Shown: positions 35,345-46,870 of the stretch, in pieces
How positions within the stretch are numbered: position 1 is the first letter of the stretch
How the letters are laid out: every line of letters begins with the position of its first letter
Assembly: GCA_026008535.1 (NCBI GenBank)
Contig: BRKX01000014.1
Location: forward strand, 6,881,001-6,945,000
DNA: 64,000 nucleotides
DNA from: Perilla frutescens
Taxonomy: Eukaryota > Streptophyta > Magnoliopsida > Lamiales > Lamiaceae
Direction of reading: 5' to 3'
Made by a program: the position numbers and the translations under genes
The notes under the pieces: generated by a model
What the model was told of the DNA's origin: nothing
Seen by the model: only the letters and a program-made list of their open reading frames with translations
The model's database searches: none

Positions 35345-35881
35345 ATGCTGCTCCACAATCACATCCCCATCACAATACCACTCAACAAGCGCAACCACCG
35401 CCGCAGCGCCGCCGTTGTCTCCACCACGGCCAGCTACGAGTCCCTCACCTCCCGCGGCTTCACATTCCACCGCACCACCGAGAACCTCAACCTCGACCAC
35501 CTGAACTCGGTGTTCGCGGCGGTGGGATTCCCGCGGCGCGACCCGGAGAAGATCCGGGTTGCATTGGAGCACACCGACCCGGTGCTGTGGGTGGAGTACG
35601 AGAAAACGAAACGGCCGGTGGCGTTTGCTAGAGCGACGGGCGACGGCGTGTTCAACGCGATAATATGGGACGTTGTGGTGGACCCCAACTTCCAAGGAAT
35701 TGGCCTGGGGAAGGCTGTGATGGAGAGGATCGTCACCGAGCTGTTAGAGAAGGGGATCACTAACATCGCATTGTATGCGGAGCCCCGAGTTCTCGGGTTT
35801 TATAGGCCCTTGGGCTTCGTCGCCGACCCGGATGGGATTAGAGGAATGGTTTATTCTAGGAAACACAAAAACAAATACTGA
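35345..35881 (+). CDS. GNAT1: Plastid GCN5-related N-acetyltransferase, GNAT1-like
   Basis: A 178-residue intronless frame. Residues 1-30 are rich in Arg, Ser and Thr and poor in acidic residues, like a chloroplast transit peptide. The GNAT fold follows: TTENLNLDHLNSVFAAVGFP, AFARATGDGVFNAIIWDVVV, and the acetyl-CoA pyrophosphate-binding loop QGIGLG (residues 117-122). FYRPLGF comes near the end. These match the Arabidopsis GNAT1 type (plastid lysine and N-terminal acetyltransferase family). The gene is much more GC-rich than its flanks, and the first ATG after the Copia insertion was taken as start. It lies beside CPNB4, as I recall for Arabidopsis At1g26220 and At1g26230. Confidence 0.88.
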   Translation: MLLHNHIPITIPLNKRNHRRSAAVVSTTASYESLTSRGFTFHRTTENLNLDHLNSVFAAVGFPRRDPEKIRVALEHTDPVLWVEYEKTKRPVAFARATGDGVFNAIIWDVVVDPNFQGIGLGKAVMERIVTELLEKGITNIALYAEPRVLGFYRPLGFVADPDGIRGMVYSRKHKNKY

Positions 35882-36812
35882 TTTTTCTTTTTTCTGCTCA
35901 TTTTCACTGAAAATATGTTTTCACATGATCATGTTTATTCAATCCGTTCTAAATTATCTACTGTATATAATTTAGAGCTATGTATTAATGAAATGAAACA
36001 CGAAATGAACATGTAAGGAAATAAATGATTTCCTTGTATTACTTTAGGCCGATGTCCATTTATACAAGTGATAATCTACATCTACATACATACAAAAACT
36101 TGGATTTTGAGGAGACAGACTTTTACATCACGAGGGAGAAGATGAGAAACTAGAGCCTTATTTTGAGTTGCAACGAGGAGTTCCTTTTTAGCCTGCAAAA
36201 AATGGGTAGGTGGCATTAGCCATAGAAGATTTCAATTTACAAATTTTCTTCTAGTTTGAAAGTTTGTGATTTGATGGAAACACAAAATAAAAGATGTTGG
36301 AGGAAATAAGGGAAGGAATATGCAAATTGATCTACATTTAATTTAATTTATACAAGTGTTTGATCATTTACGTTTAGCTATGAGATGCTAATTCACACAA
36401 AGACATAATCTTTCTTGTTAAAGAGAATGGAAGAGTGAGGAAAAACACAATCAATCACTATAAGCATCATTGTTATCAATATAACAAAGAAAATTGTAAT
36501 TAATTGATTTGAGCATTTCCTCATTTATTGTAAATATGAAGAACTCATTTACTAGAATCACCACAATTTCTTAGCTGAGAGAGTCTATCATTTTGGCTCA
36601 ATCTGGCAAATTTGGATTACGTTTGATGGAACAAAATCTCCAAAAATAAAATTTAAAATTGGATCTTGTATTCACATATATTCACCTTCCAAAACAAAAA
36701 ATTCAAGAATATGCCCACAAAGATTAACACCATCACCGGCAAAATCAACATTCAAAACATCGAAAAAAAGAAAGAAAGAAAAACTGACAGAAACCCCAAG
36801 AGCGGTGGCGAA
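35882..36812. other. 3' regions between GNAT1 and the micropeptide gene
   Basis: AT-rich, with no protein-coding signal. A minus-strand acceptor-like TTTTTTGCAG followed by a purine-rich stretch (about 36080-36205) could be a 3' untranslated exon of the small minus-strand gene that ends at 36813. Confidence 0.4.
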
Positions 36813-36965
36813 TCAAGAAATCTCCTTGGCGTTCTGAAAGAAAGCGGCGGAGCAGAGAATTGAAGCGATGAAAGCGAATAATCCGATCCCAATCATTAGG
36901 GAAATACCCGCCACCACGAAATCCAAAACGAATTGCACGCTCAATCCCAACAGCATCATCGCCAT
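36813..36965 (-). CDS. Small hydrophobic membrane protein, 50 residues
   Basis: A minus-strand frame from the ATG at 36965 to a TGA at 36813-36815 encodes MAMMLLGLSVQFVLDFVVAG, then a second hydrophobic stretch (GISLMIGIGLFAFIASILC) and a polar end FFQNAKEIS. The frame is GC-richer than its surroundings. A purine-rich AGAAA context precedes the ATG, and a (TA)n run lies about 120 bp upstream. Two closely spaced membrane helices or one re-entrant hairpin are likely. I do not know a named function; I believe similar very short plant proteins are annotated only as transmembrane or hypothetical. It falls below common length cut-offs. Reading frame and composition support it, but homology was not tested. 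Confidence 0.6.
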   Translation of the reverse strand: MAMMLLGLSVQFVLDFVVAGISLMIGIGLFAFIASILCSAAFFQNAKEIS

Positions 36966-37339
36966 TTCTGTTTTCTTCTTCCCTCCCTCCCTCTTTTATT
37001 CTTCAATAAAATCGAAAAAAAAAAATCCTATTATGAGCTGGAAGGGCTCTGCTTTCACATCTGAGAGGGTTTCTGCAACCGATAGCTATATATATATATA
37101 TATAGATGTATGTATAATGGTGTGTGTGTATCTATAGATGGCAGTATGGCAGCGTCTTGGGAAAGATGAGAAATGACACATACTATTCAGGCAGCTGACG
37201 CTGCGGTTGCACGGCGCTCCATACAAAGAGCGTGGCAGATGATAAATTCATTTTTCAAATTGGGCCTAATTTCTTTTTTTTTTTTTTTGCTTTCGGGTTT
37301 CAGAAAGACGGGTTCGGCCCAAATTACTCGTACATGTTT
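36966..37339. other. Upstream region of the micropeptide gene
   Basis: Holds a CT/GA-rich leader-like part, a (TA)n run at about 37085-37104, and then a T-run before the Mutator-type element. No other feature is seen. Confidence 0.45.
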
Positions 37340-37348
37340 ATAGGAAAA

Positions 37349-38362
37349 GGAAAATTCTAAACACCGTCCATGTTTTACTCTTTATAGCTCCGTTTATTTT
37401 TTTAAATATAAATATTAATATGATAAGACTATCTTATTCCTTAGCCCTAACACCTAAATTATATCATAGCCCCCACACACTATAACCCCCACCCTTCAAA
37501 TTTTAATTAGATAAGCTTTCGAAGCCCCCCACCTTATTCACAACGTGAAGGAAAATCTGTAAAAAATTATATTCTAACCAGGATTATATCATCTTCCACA
37601 ACCATGATTCCATTTAGTTTATTTTTTGTTTGGTATAAAATTAAACATTCGACAAAATCAATCTGTGTTGCTCATAACACGTTACTTTCTTCGATTAAGA
37701 ATCATAAAATCCAACGGATGTCCCAGAATTATCAGTCATGATTGGAAAAGATCAAAAGAGCATAATTAACATAATATTCCTATACGCAAATTAACTGTGA
37801 TTGAATCATAAAAAATGTATTATAAGCATTGACATCACGATTTCACCCCCATTCTTGAGGTGTGTAGTTTCGAAGTGTAGATCCTGTTTTGCCTTTTTTC
37901 CTCTTCGGTCTCCACCGCGTTCCTCCTCCTCTCAACCAATTGCTTGGTTGCACTCAATAGTTGAAATTTGGATATCGGCCTTCATAAAAAATGAAATAAA
38001 TATTTTTTATAAATTTTTCTTCTTCCAAACCATGAAACCATGAACATGGAAGACGATTGTAGATACGTATATTCAGGCGGATTTGATGTGTACCATCAAT
38101 GCCTTGAATTTGAGAAATTTTAAGATGCCATAAGGATTTTGATAACTTCTTGATGAATTTAACTATAATCCCAAAGCCCTTCGAAGAAGAATAAATCTAA
38201 TTAAAATTAAAAGGCGGGGGCTATAGTATGTGTAGCAAATTATGATAGAGTTTTAGGTGTTGGGATTAAAGGGTGAAAAAGTCTTACCATATTAATATTT
38301 ATGTTTAAAAAAATAAGGGGGCTATAAAGAGTAAAATGGTGGCTATGTTTAGAATTTTTCCC
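37349..38362. mobile_element. Non-autonomous Mutator-type element with long terminal inverted repeats
   Basis: About 170-190 bp at the left (from 37349) are repeated in inverse at the right (to 38362) with scattered differences. Shared blocks include GAAAATTCTAAACA, TTTTACTCTTTATAGC, ATAAATATTAATATG and ACACCTAAA. The 9-bp direct duplication ATAGGAAAA flanks it at 37340-37348 and 38363-38371. Long inverted ends plus a 9-bp target duplication are the mark of Mutator-like elements. The roughly 640-bp middle has no recognised transposase or host gene. Confidence 0.85.
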
Positions 38363-38371
38363 ATAGGAAAA

Positions 38372-40003
38372 TTGGATGCTACCCGGAAGGGTAGCATGCC
38401 CGGATTTGTGTTTTTATTTTTTAGCAATTTGTTTAAAATGTTTTTGTAATTTTTTTTTTTTGGAATATGTATTACTTTTTAAGTATATATTAATTATGTT
38501 TATCTCGATTTTTTTTATTTTTCCTTCTACTATGTAAATAATAGTGTTATGAATTTTTTTTCACACGATATAGTAAAAATACACACATATATCGTTTGCA
38601 TAATAGGAGGCGATCATGAAGAACATAATTAACATCTATTAATGTCGCCATTTATATCCTTTTTTTGCAAAAACATTTTAAAAAATAAAGAATCAAATCC
38701 GGGTGCGTTACCCTTACGAGAAGCATCGAATTTTTTGATGTTTCGAAATTTGATGAAGTCTTATCCGATCTAGTCTCAAAATTTAGGTGGTTTGGTAAAA
38801 ATTTTATGAACTTCGAAATATGTGAAGAAAATGTTAAATGATCTAATTTTTGGTGTGGTATATATAGTTCTATTGCTGATAAGCTGATAAGGTATGTCGA
38901 ATGATAAGGTGTAAAGTGACGTGAAAAATCATATTTATTCTCAACGTGTAATATGATTTGCTATTTGACATCGAAAATTAGATTAGATGTGCGAGTTTCT
39001 TGACTAGAAGAACTTTTTTTTTTCTTGGTCCCAATTCAATAATAAACAAGTCCGAACTAATTGAACATTTGTATCATAAATTCCTCGAATTGTTCATCAT
39101 TTTCATAAATGATATAATTGACAACTCGAAGTTTCACATCATCCCTGCAAAACATCCGTGGAAAAATATTCCTAAAGTTATACCATTCGTTATTTCATAT
39201 GTGACAAACCAAAACAAAAATACCTTTTCTTACTAGGTGTGATCCGTTTTAGGTAGATCTAATTTTTTCATTTTTTGAATTCATTGGAATTTTATTTTCC
39301 TGCTCCCGGTAGTATCAAAACGATTCGATAACATTTTTGCAAAAATGTGGAAAGCTTAATGACGTATTTTGAACTTCCGGGACATTTTTGCAAAACTAAC
39401 TAAAATTTTGGAGATGAGTATATTATTTGACGGGCAGTTGAAATCGTTTCCAATTTCCTTGAAATTTGCATCATGCAAAGTTGATGCTTGCTTGTAGCTC
39501 TGCTTCGAAATGGCAGCATTTTGGGACTCAGTTTGGATCAAAAGAAAAAATAAAAATGATTATAGAAGGGAAATATCTACTTTTCATGCATGAGGAATGA
39601 CTAGCAACAAACAGACACAGGTTGCTTGCTTGCTTGCTTCTGTACTGAGTGAATATAGTCTGTATCTAATTCCTAATATACATATATAAATATAAAACAC
39701 ATGTTTTCTATTACCTGACATTGAACATTGATGAAGTGAACAAGCAGAATTTCTGGTGAAAAACAAGAATTTGGATGGTATAAAGAAAGCTCAATATAAA
39801 TATAGGCTATGCTTTCTGATACAGTTTGTGCTGCTGTTTGCGCAGGCGAACTCGTACGATTTAGGCTGCAGCCGTCTCTTATCACTCATCATCATTCATC
39901 AGCATCACAATCTTCATGAATCTTGTGTTTGTCCATGGATGAATGAATGCATTGCAAATGGAAGAAGTGAATGTTTTATACATGCCATGGCCTAACTAAC
40001 TGC
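38372..40003. other. Intergenic region downstream of the Cpn60 gene
   Basis: AT-rich with no gene recognised. A short TTGC repeat lies near 39622-39640. The final few hundred bases are probably the 3' untranslated region of the minus-strand Cpn60 gene. Confidence 0.5.
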
Positions 40004-43000
40004 TTATCCTCTTTTCATGAACTGGCTAACGGGTCCAATACCTGCCACCGAATAGAATTCTGGGCGATTCGTCTCGTCTGATATATATACATATATATAT
40101 ATGTATACACATACATACATACATACATATATATATATATAATGAAGATTAAAGACAATGCATAAGTGGAATTATAGTTAATTACCTGAGGTTGGCATTG
40201 GTTTTCTCATCATTCTAGGGGGCACTGCCTCTTTGATCTCCACAACAACTGCATCAGCTGTCAAGAAGGTCTTTGCCACTGATGCCGCGTGCTCCAAGCA
40301 GCATCTAACGACCTGCCCCAATTGTTAGAGATGTCGTCTAACTTTTTAAACATGCATTCCCTAGATAAGTATCAATGAACACATATATATGACTACCACG
40401 GCTGAATTGAATCTGGTTTCTTGAATTTCACCTTTGAAGGATCAAGGATGCCGGCAGCCATGAGATCTTCGTATCTGTCTCTTGCAGCATTGTAGCCGAA
40501 CCTTTCATCATCTGATGATAGAATCTGCACATGTAGGAACTCTCAAATGGTTGATGTATATATCCTTACATGATCTGTTGAAATGCATGTGTGTGTGTGT
40601 GTGTGTGTGTGTGTTGAAGAGACCTTGTTAATGACAACATTCCCATTTACACCGGCATTCTTGGCAATCTGTCTTGCTGGATAAGCCAAAGCTCTCTTGA
40701 AAATGTCTGCTCCAATCTGCAGATACACTACTCATCAGTCAATGTAATGCTGCAAAGTTATGATCAACTAACTCCAAGAAATGGCTTACTTTTTGCTCTT
40801 CATTGTCTAATTGTTCTCTTATGCTAGCAATCTTTGTAGACAGCCTTAGGAGGCAACAGCCACCGCCAACAACTACTCCTTCCTCAATCGCGGCCTGATG
40901 AAGGAGCACAGTAACATAGTTTATACTTCATATAACTGTAGTTGACAAATTTCTATGCAGCAAGCAATTAACAGAATGAGCTAGCTACCTTTGTTGCATT
41001 TAGTGCATCTTCAACTCTTAGCTGTTTGTCCTTCAACTCGACGACTGTTTGTGCTCCAACCTATTATAAGAATGACCAAGTATGTTCCACTGAATAATGA
41101 GTTAACTTTCTAAATCTCCTAACTTGCCAATGTCAAGAGGGTGAAAAGCCTACCTGAAGCATTGCTATACTGCCCGATAACCGGGCTATTCGTTCCCTCA
41201 CAATTTTCTTCTGAAATTCTTCGGTAGTGTTCTGTAAAAGTATGCCGCAGCTGTCCATCAGAGTGAGCTCCTGCAATTGCTGGTTGATTGCTAAATCTAT
41301 ATACGGTTTTAAAGTATCGTTGATGTACCTCAACGAGCCTTTGCAGTTGAGTAACTCTCTCTTCAACAGCTTCACTTGTGCTTCCATCAGTCACTATTAA
41401 TGTGGAATCCTTTGTTATGGTGACTTTGGAAGCAGATCCCAACATATCATAGCTTGCATTTTCAAGTCTGAATCCCATTTCATCTCTGATTACAGTTCCT
41501 GCAGAGGCAAAAGAAGCATGTAAACACCCTTGAATATAGATTCTCAGACATGTATTCGAGCTTTAGCACCTCCGGTTAAGACAGCAAGGTCATCCAAACA
41601 GTGGCTCTTGCGTTCGCCAAAGGCAGGAGCTTTGATAGCTGCTGCCTTCAGTACTCCCCTCAGCTTGTTCCTGATCACCGGAGCCAGTGCTTCTTGCTCG
41701 ATGCCTTCTGCAATAATGAGAATCGGATACTTTTCTTTGACTGCATTATCCAGAATCTTGAACATCTCCTTTGGATTTGTGATTTTCTTGTCTACCAATA
41801 GCAACTGTATCCACAAAAAAAATTCAGATCTTTTTTTTCCTATTCTGTAAAAAAACAATGAACAAGTAGGAAATAAGGACTAACTTCCTCACTTTGCAAT
41901 CATGAAACTCCACTATCCTCTTCTGTCGATCAGTGACAAAATATGGAGACAAGTAACCACGATCAAACTGCATTCCTTCAACAATCTCTAGATTGTTTTC
42001 AGCATAGTTCCCTTTCTCGATGGTGATGACACCCTGCCTTCCCACTCGTCGTAGAGCCTCAGCAATCATATCTCCGACAGCAGAGTCGTTTCCAGCACTA
42101 ACAGCAGCAACATCCGCGAGCTCATGGTCTTCAACCTGCAAGATTTCACAGTATAGTCCAACTATCAACTTCGAAAGATGAGAAAAACAGCTGTTTTATT
42201 TATATACCTCTTTGGACATCAATTTGAGTTCAGAAACAAGAGCTCTTGCTGTTTTCTCAATCCCTCGCGAAACCTGAACTGGATTCAAGCCAGCTGCAAT
42301 GACCTAACCAAATATCTGGTTTTAAGTTCCAAATCTGTTTTGGAAATGCAGCTGTGAGGCAAATGCAGCGCGTTCCTGATGTAGAGTTCGTACCTTGACA
42401 CCCTCTACAATGAGGCCATGAGCTAGCAATATGGACGTCGTGCTACCATCACCAGCAAGATCATTCGTTCTAGCTCCCGCTTGCCTCACCAATTTCACTC
42501 CAACATTTTCCAGAGGGTCATCCAGCTCAATCTTTACTAGTAACCAAAACAACCTCTGATCATTATTCACCTCTTTCAAGAAGTAAACTAGTATGCAAAC
42601 TTGCTATTGAAAACCACATTGTTCAAGTCTCTCTCAAGAAGTAAACTAGAGTAAACTAGAATGTAAACTTGCTATTGAAAACCACATGAATTCTTTTCTT
42701 CACAAAAGTCTGAAGTAGAATGATAACATAATGACAACGGCACTAGGTAACAACTTCCCTTTATCAAACTACACAATAAATACTATTTCTTCTTTACCAA
42801 CACAAGAATTGAAGGAAAGGAACCTGTTTCATTACAACAATGTCCTTATGCAGAATCAACACACATATCTTAAATTGCAGCATTATAGCAAACATGTGGT
42901 GAAGAAAATGAAATATAAACAACATGGTAGAACCTGTTTGAGCACAGTTTCGCCGTCGTTGACAATCTTGGGAGGTCCATACTTGTTCTGCAACACCACA

Positions 43001-43333
43001 TTCCTCCCTTTAGGGCCCAATGTCACTCCAATCAGCTCTGCAACCTTATTAACCCCTGCCTGAAAAATAATGTATGTATATATATATATAACCCATAAAT
43101 TAAAACATTTGGTCATGTAATAATAACTTAATACTCCAACATAAACTCAAGTGTTAATAACAGTCAAGATTTACCACTAGTTTTTTAGTGGCAGAGCCAT
43201 CATGGTTGAAGTATAAATCCTTTTTCACAGCTTTTGCATTCAACACAGAAATTGAAGGTCTCTTGACACTTTTAGTGGGCAGTAGCTGGTTGGTGAAGGC
43301 AACTGCAGGCAATGGCTTGAAAGAACATCCCAT
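40004..43333 (-). CDS. CPNB4: Chloroplast chaperonin 60 subunit beta 4 (Cpn60 beta-4)
   Basis: Fourteen exons join in one frame: 43333-43175, 43059-42934, 42531-42394, 42303-42208, 42135-41893, 41804-41570, 41498-41329, 41231-41154, 41060-40989, 40894-40790, 40716-40624, 40524-40432, 40312-40186 and 40077-40004 (1809 nt, 602 residues). It is a GroEL-type group I chaperonin of the plastid stroma. The first 50 or so residues are a transit peptide. ATPase elements include VTLGPKGRN, LAGDGSTTS (Asp123) and NATKAAIEEGVVVGGG across an exon junction. The C-terminus departs from common Cpn60 beta subunits and ends in an extension with EFYSVAGIGPVSQFMKRG. In Arabidopsis the beta-4 subunit has its own C-terminal extension and is needed to fold NdhH of the NDH complex. 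All junctions are GT-AG and no stop intervenes. Confidence 0.93.
40587..40614. repeat. (GT)n microsatellite in a Cpn60 intron
   Basis: A run of about 14 GT units lies in the intron between the exons at 40716-40624 and 40524-40432, a few bases after the donor. Confidence 0.85.
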
Positions 43334-43564
43334 GGTGCAAGAATTTGGACAAACAAAATAATATTTTTTTATTAATGTTTTTGTTATGTCTTCTGCCTTC
43401 AAAGGGTGCTTTCTTGATAGTATTTGCAGTCCATATAGTTTTCAGAGGGATAAGAGAAAATTGAGATAGAAAATATCTTTCTTGATGGTAATGGGCTTTT
43501 GGCCTTATTCAGAAACCAAAATTGGAAGACGCCGAAACAACATTTTTAAAATGAATGTTCAATT

Positions 43565-43735
43565 ATAGAATGCATATTAATCAATGTCAAAATATATTTG
43601 CATATCATGTTATTAATTATTAGAGGGTATAAAAAAAATATTTGTATACTATATATGTTATTAATTATAGAATGTATATTAATCAATAGAAAAATATATT
43701 TGTATACTATGTTATTAATTATTATAGAATATAAA
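43565..43735. repeat. AT-rich imperfect tandem repeat
   Basis: About two and a half units of roughly 70 bp carrying ATATATTTGTATACTAT, TGTTATTAATTAT and AGAATGTATATTAATCAAT follow one another. Confidence 0.6.
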
Positions 43736-43754
43736 AAATGGATTAAAATTTCCC

Positions 43755-44101
43755 GTTACACTCTTTGTGTTACACTTTTAAATTACGGGTTTTTTTTGTA
43801 ATTTTTTTCTTCAATTTTATTTTTTTATGATTTAGTTTAATTTTATGATTGTTTTTAGGTTCACCCCACCCAATTAGGGTTTATAATTATTTTTAAATAT
43901 TTAACTTTCAATTTCTAATTAATAATTCATTATTATGGTTTATTTTTTAAAAAATATGTTTTATAATTTTTTAATTCATTTTTTATTGATAAATGTTGAT
44001 TATGATTATTTATAATATAATTAATTTTTATTTTATAATAAATATTATTAAAACCATCAATTTGATAATGAAATACGAAGTCAAGCACAAGAAAGTGTAA
44101 C
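43755..44101 (+). mobile_element. AT-rich MITE-like element, copy A
   Basis: The ends are GTTACACTCTTTGTG at the left and CACAAGAAAGTGTAAC at the right, inverted with minor differences. The internal core CCACCCAATTAGGGTTTATAA and its AT-rich surroundings recur in three other places in this window (48.75, 51.9 and 53.6 kb). Confidence 0.6.
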
Positions 44102-44390
44102 AAAAAATTTCAACCCATACAAAATAGTGTCACCAAATATGAATGTGATGTGATATCTAATCTTGCGAATTAAATATCATCCTTATAAAGTTTTTTTTTT
44201 TTTAGATAATCCTTATAAAGTTTTTTCTTATCCCTAAAAAAAGTTTTTTCTAAAAAAAAAAACATTTTTCTATTTTCCAAAAGCAGTTTTTCCTTTTTGT
44301 TCTTTTTTTTTCCTTTTTATTTTTTGAAAAAACAGGAGTTTTCTCGAAATTTTCTCTTTTTCAAAAGCATGTGTGCCTCTGTTTCTTCTT

Positions 44391-44426
<36 letters not shown>

Positions 44427-45168
44427 TTCTTCTATTATGCACTCTTCACCAACCCACCAGCAGTCCAGCACCGGCCGCCGCAGCCTCTCTTCTTCACAAT
44501 CTTTACAGACTAAAAAATCCAACTACAAAAAATGTAGCTTTATTCTGATACTCAACAATTATTCTAAAATCATCGTTAAATAAATCTAAATAGGCCAAAT
44601 ATTCTCTGATTCTCCAAAACCCAACTGTATGCCAGTCAAATTCGATCAGTTCATCCACCATTTCAGAAATTAGGGTTAGATGTAGATTCTAATTGATCAG
44701 AACCACGCATATGCATATTTTATAAAAAAAAAAGGTCGCTTTTTTAGATTTCATCATGTTGAACTGACTACCCAATCCAATTACTAACCCGATCCACTAT
44801 GAGGGCCTGATCGTGATTCACAAAATTCAAGATTTTTAGGGTTTGATTCATTGATGGAGATGCAATAGTGGAATGATCACTGAGAACAGGGGTAAGCATA
44901 GACAAATTGTTGTCTTTTTCTCCGGCCATTTTTTGTTGATGCAATAACACAGTGCTACGCACCACGCTCAGAAACACCTGAAATCATAGTTTCTTTTGTC
45001 TGAATTGCTTGCAATGACTGGATTGAATCTACTTGCATTACCTCACAAAAAGTTAAAAACAGTAGCCGATTTTTCTAGTGCTTATCCCTTTTTCAATTTT
45101 TTTTGCTTCTTATGGTAGCTCTTCAATTATGATCCACTATCACCAGCGCCTCCACCACCACTTGTCTC

Positions 45169-45201
<33 letters not shown>

Positions 45202-45627
45202 ACATATATATGTAGGTAACTGTCTACTTCTTTGCTGCAGGGGAAGACTTGGTCTACATGTGTTGGTGGTGATGAAGCATTAAGCATTGCGTTATATTGT
45301 ATTAGTGTTCGCTTATGATTTTAATCAAGATTCGTTTTTTTAGCATTCCCTTGTGGTATAATGGTGATTGGTGATGGTGGGGTAATTTGATGATCATGGG
45401 AGAAAGTAATGATGAAAGTGAAGAATATTTTCTTCTTCCGCATAATTTGATCATCAGCGTTTGGATAATTATGCGGCGAAGATGGGCTGAGATTTTGCAA
45501 TGATGTGAACCAAAACATTCCTGGCAGATTCATAGTTCTAGGAAACATCCATTGATTAGCAGCAAGTTTAAACATTAACACTGGCACAGAAGAAAGTAAA
45601 TGGACAGGATTGAGTCTAATTAATTAA

Positions 45628-45667
<40 letters not shown>

Positions 45668-45703
45668 GAGTTAGTAAACAAACGAGTTGATTCGAATTCA
45701 TGC

Positions 45704-46297
45704 TTAGTGGAGAAGGTTGGTGGAAGTAGTGACAGATTGAGTTGATGATTCAGCCCTGAGATGAGCTGTGTTGCATGGAATGTCATCGAGGTCTCTGAAA
45801 ATGGTGTAGGAATTTGTGATTTGGAGATCTGTGAGCATCTGTCGAAGATCAGAAGCTTCTTCCTTGAGCCTAGCGTTTTCTTGCACAACTCTGTCATGGC
45901 TCTCGGACACGTGGTTCAACTTATCGATGAGGCTGTGGTTCTCGGTCCTGAGACGAAGAACCTGAGACCACAGCTCATCGAGGTGCCTCTGCTTACGCAT
46001 TCTAGACCTTCGAGCGGACTCTCTGTTCGATATCATTCTCCTTTGCTTGCGCTCATCAATGACGCGTAGCTGAGGATCCTCTGCCTCATCAGAGGTCGAG
46101 TTGCACGTTGAATTCGGGCTGAACTCATGGATCCCAGTTGGGACGGCTGAGGTCTGGTAGTTAGGCAAGTTGGTTAAGAACCTGCTGTATTGCAATGCTG
46201 CTGCTGAGTTGCTTTGGTTGAACCCAAAGTTGGCTGGAAAGGCAGGGAGATTTTCTGGGGAGAAGTAGTTCAATTCTTGGAAATCTTGTTGAATCAT
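45704..46297 (-). CDS. Group S bZIP transcription factor (bZIP8/42/43-like)
   Basis: An intronless frame of 197 residues starts MIQQDFQELNYFSPENLPAF. The DNA-binding basic region lies at about residues 83-107 (KQRRMISNRESARRSRMRKQ), with the invariant Asn91 and Arg99 spaced N-X7-R. A leucine-zipper coiled coil continues to about residue 155. Small intronless bZIPs of this type are group S factors that heterodimerise with other bZIPs and bind ACGT-core elements in the nucleus. The Ser/Asn-rich N-terminus and C-terminus are typical and have no other domain. From memory, bZIP8 lies next to SOFL2 in Arabidopsis, so a bZIP8-type orthologue is plausible. A TATA-like box lies about 110 bp upstream. 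Confidence 0.93.
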   Translation of the reverse strand: MIQQDFQELNYFSPENLPAFPANFGFNQSNSAAALQYSRFLTNLPNYQTSAVPTGIHEFSPNSTCNSTSDEAEDPQLRVIDERKQRRMISNRESARRSRMRKQRHLDELWSQVLRLRTENHSLIDKLNHVSESHDRVVQENARLKEEASDLRQMLTDLQITNSYTIFRDLDDIPCNTAHLRAESSTQSVTTSTNLLH

Positions 46298-46404
46298 GCT
46301 TGATTCTTGATTGATTTCTCTGAGGTTTTTTTATTTTTTTTCTCTTATACTGCAACACTTAATTTGTTTTGAGCTGGTAAGATTGCACTGCATGAAAAGA
46401 GGGG

Positions 46405-46412
46405 TATTTATA
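46405..46412 (-). promoter_or_regulatory. Probable TATA box of the bZIP gene
   Basis: TATAAATA on the minus strand lies about 108-115 bp before the bZIP ATG, followed by a pyrimidine-containing leader. This is a reasonable core promoter position. Confidence 0.5.
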
Positions 46413-46831
46413 GGAGATTTGAGTAATGAGCAACAGCTTCAGGGGGGGCAGCTTACATAAGCACACTAATAATAGAAAAAAATTTAGAAAAAAAGATAGA
46501 TGAAAAAACGGATGATGTATGCATAAGATGTAATGATTGGTGTTAATATATGAGATGCCTTTCTATTATGCCTTAATGACATGATTGAATTACTACATCT
46601 TCTGTAGATGCATCATGTTATAATGTTATATCATATATATTGAATCATGCATGCATGCTATATATATGTGATCATGATCTATATATTTAGATGAGTAAAT
46701 ATGGATGGATCGATCAAAAGCTTGTGATAATGGGATATGCAATTATTTAAACTTGTTTCCATATAGAAGAAATTATATAAGTCAAATCTTGGAGGAGCCA
46801 TATATCTTTTAAAAAAGATGGGCCAATTCAA

Positions 46832-46870
<39 letters not shown>

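Larger units (their letters stand above)
43334..45703. other. Cpn60 5' flank and intergenic region
   Basis: No gene is recognised. It holds an AT-rich tandem repeat (43565-43735), a MITE-like element (43755-44101), and (TC)n tracts near 44396-44422, 45170-45201 and 45631-45661. The last of these is just past the bZIP stop and likely in its 3' untranslated region. A minus-strand frame at 44768-44977 has no recognisable family. Confidence 0.5.

Noticed and set aside
44768..44977. 69-codon minus-strand frame
   Set aside because: It has an ATG in fair context, but no motif, no splice partner and no upstream promoter sign.
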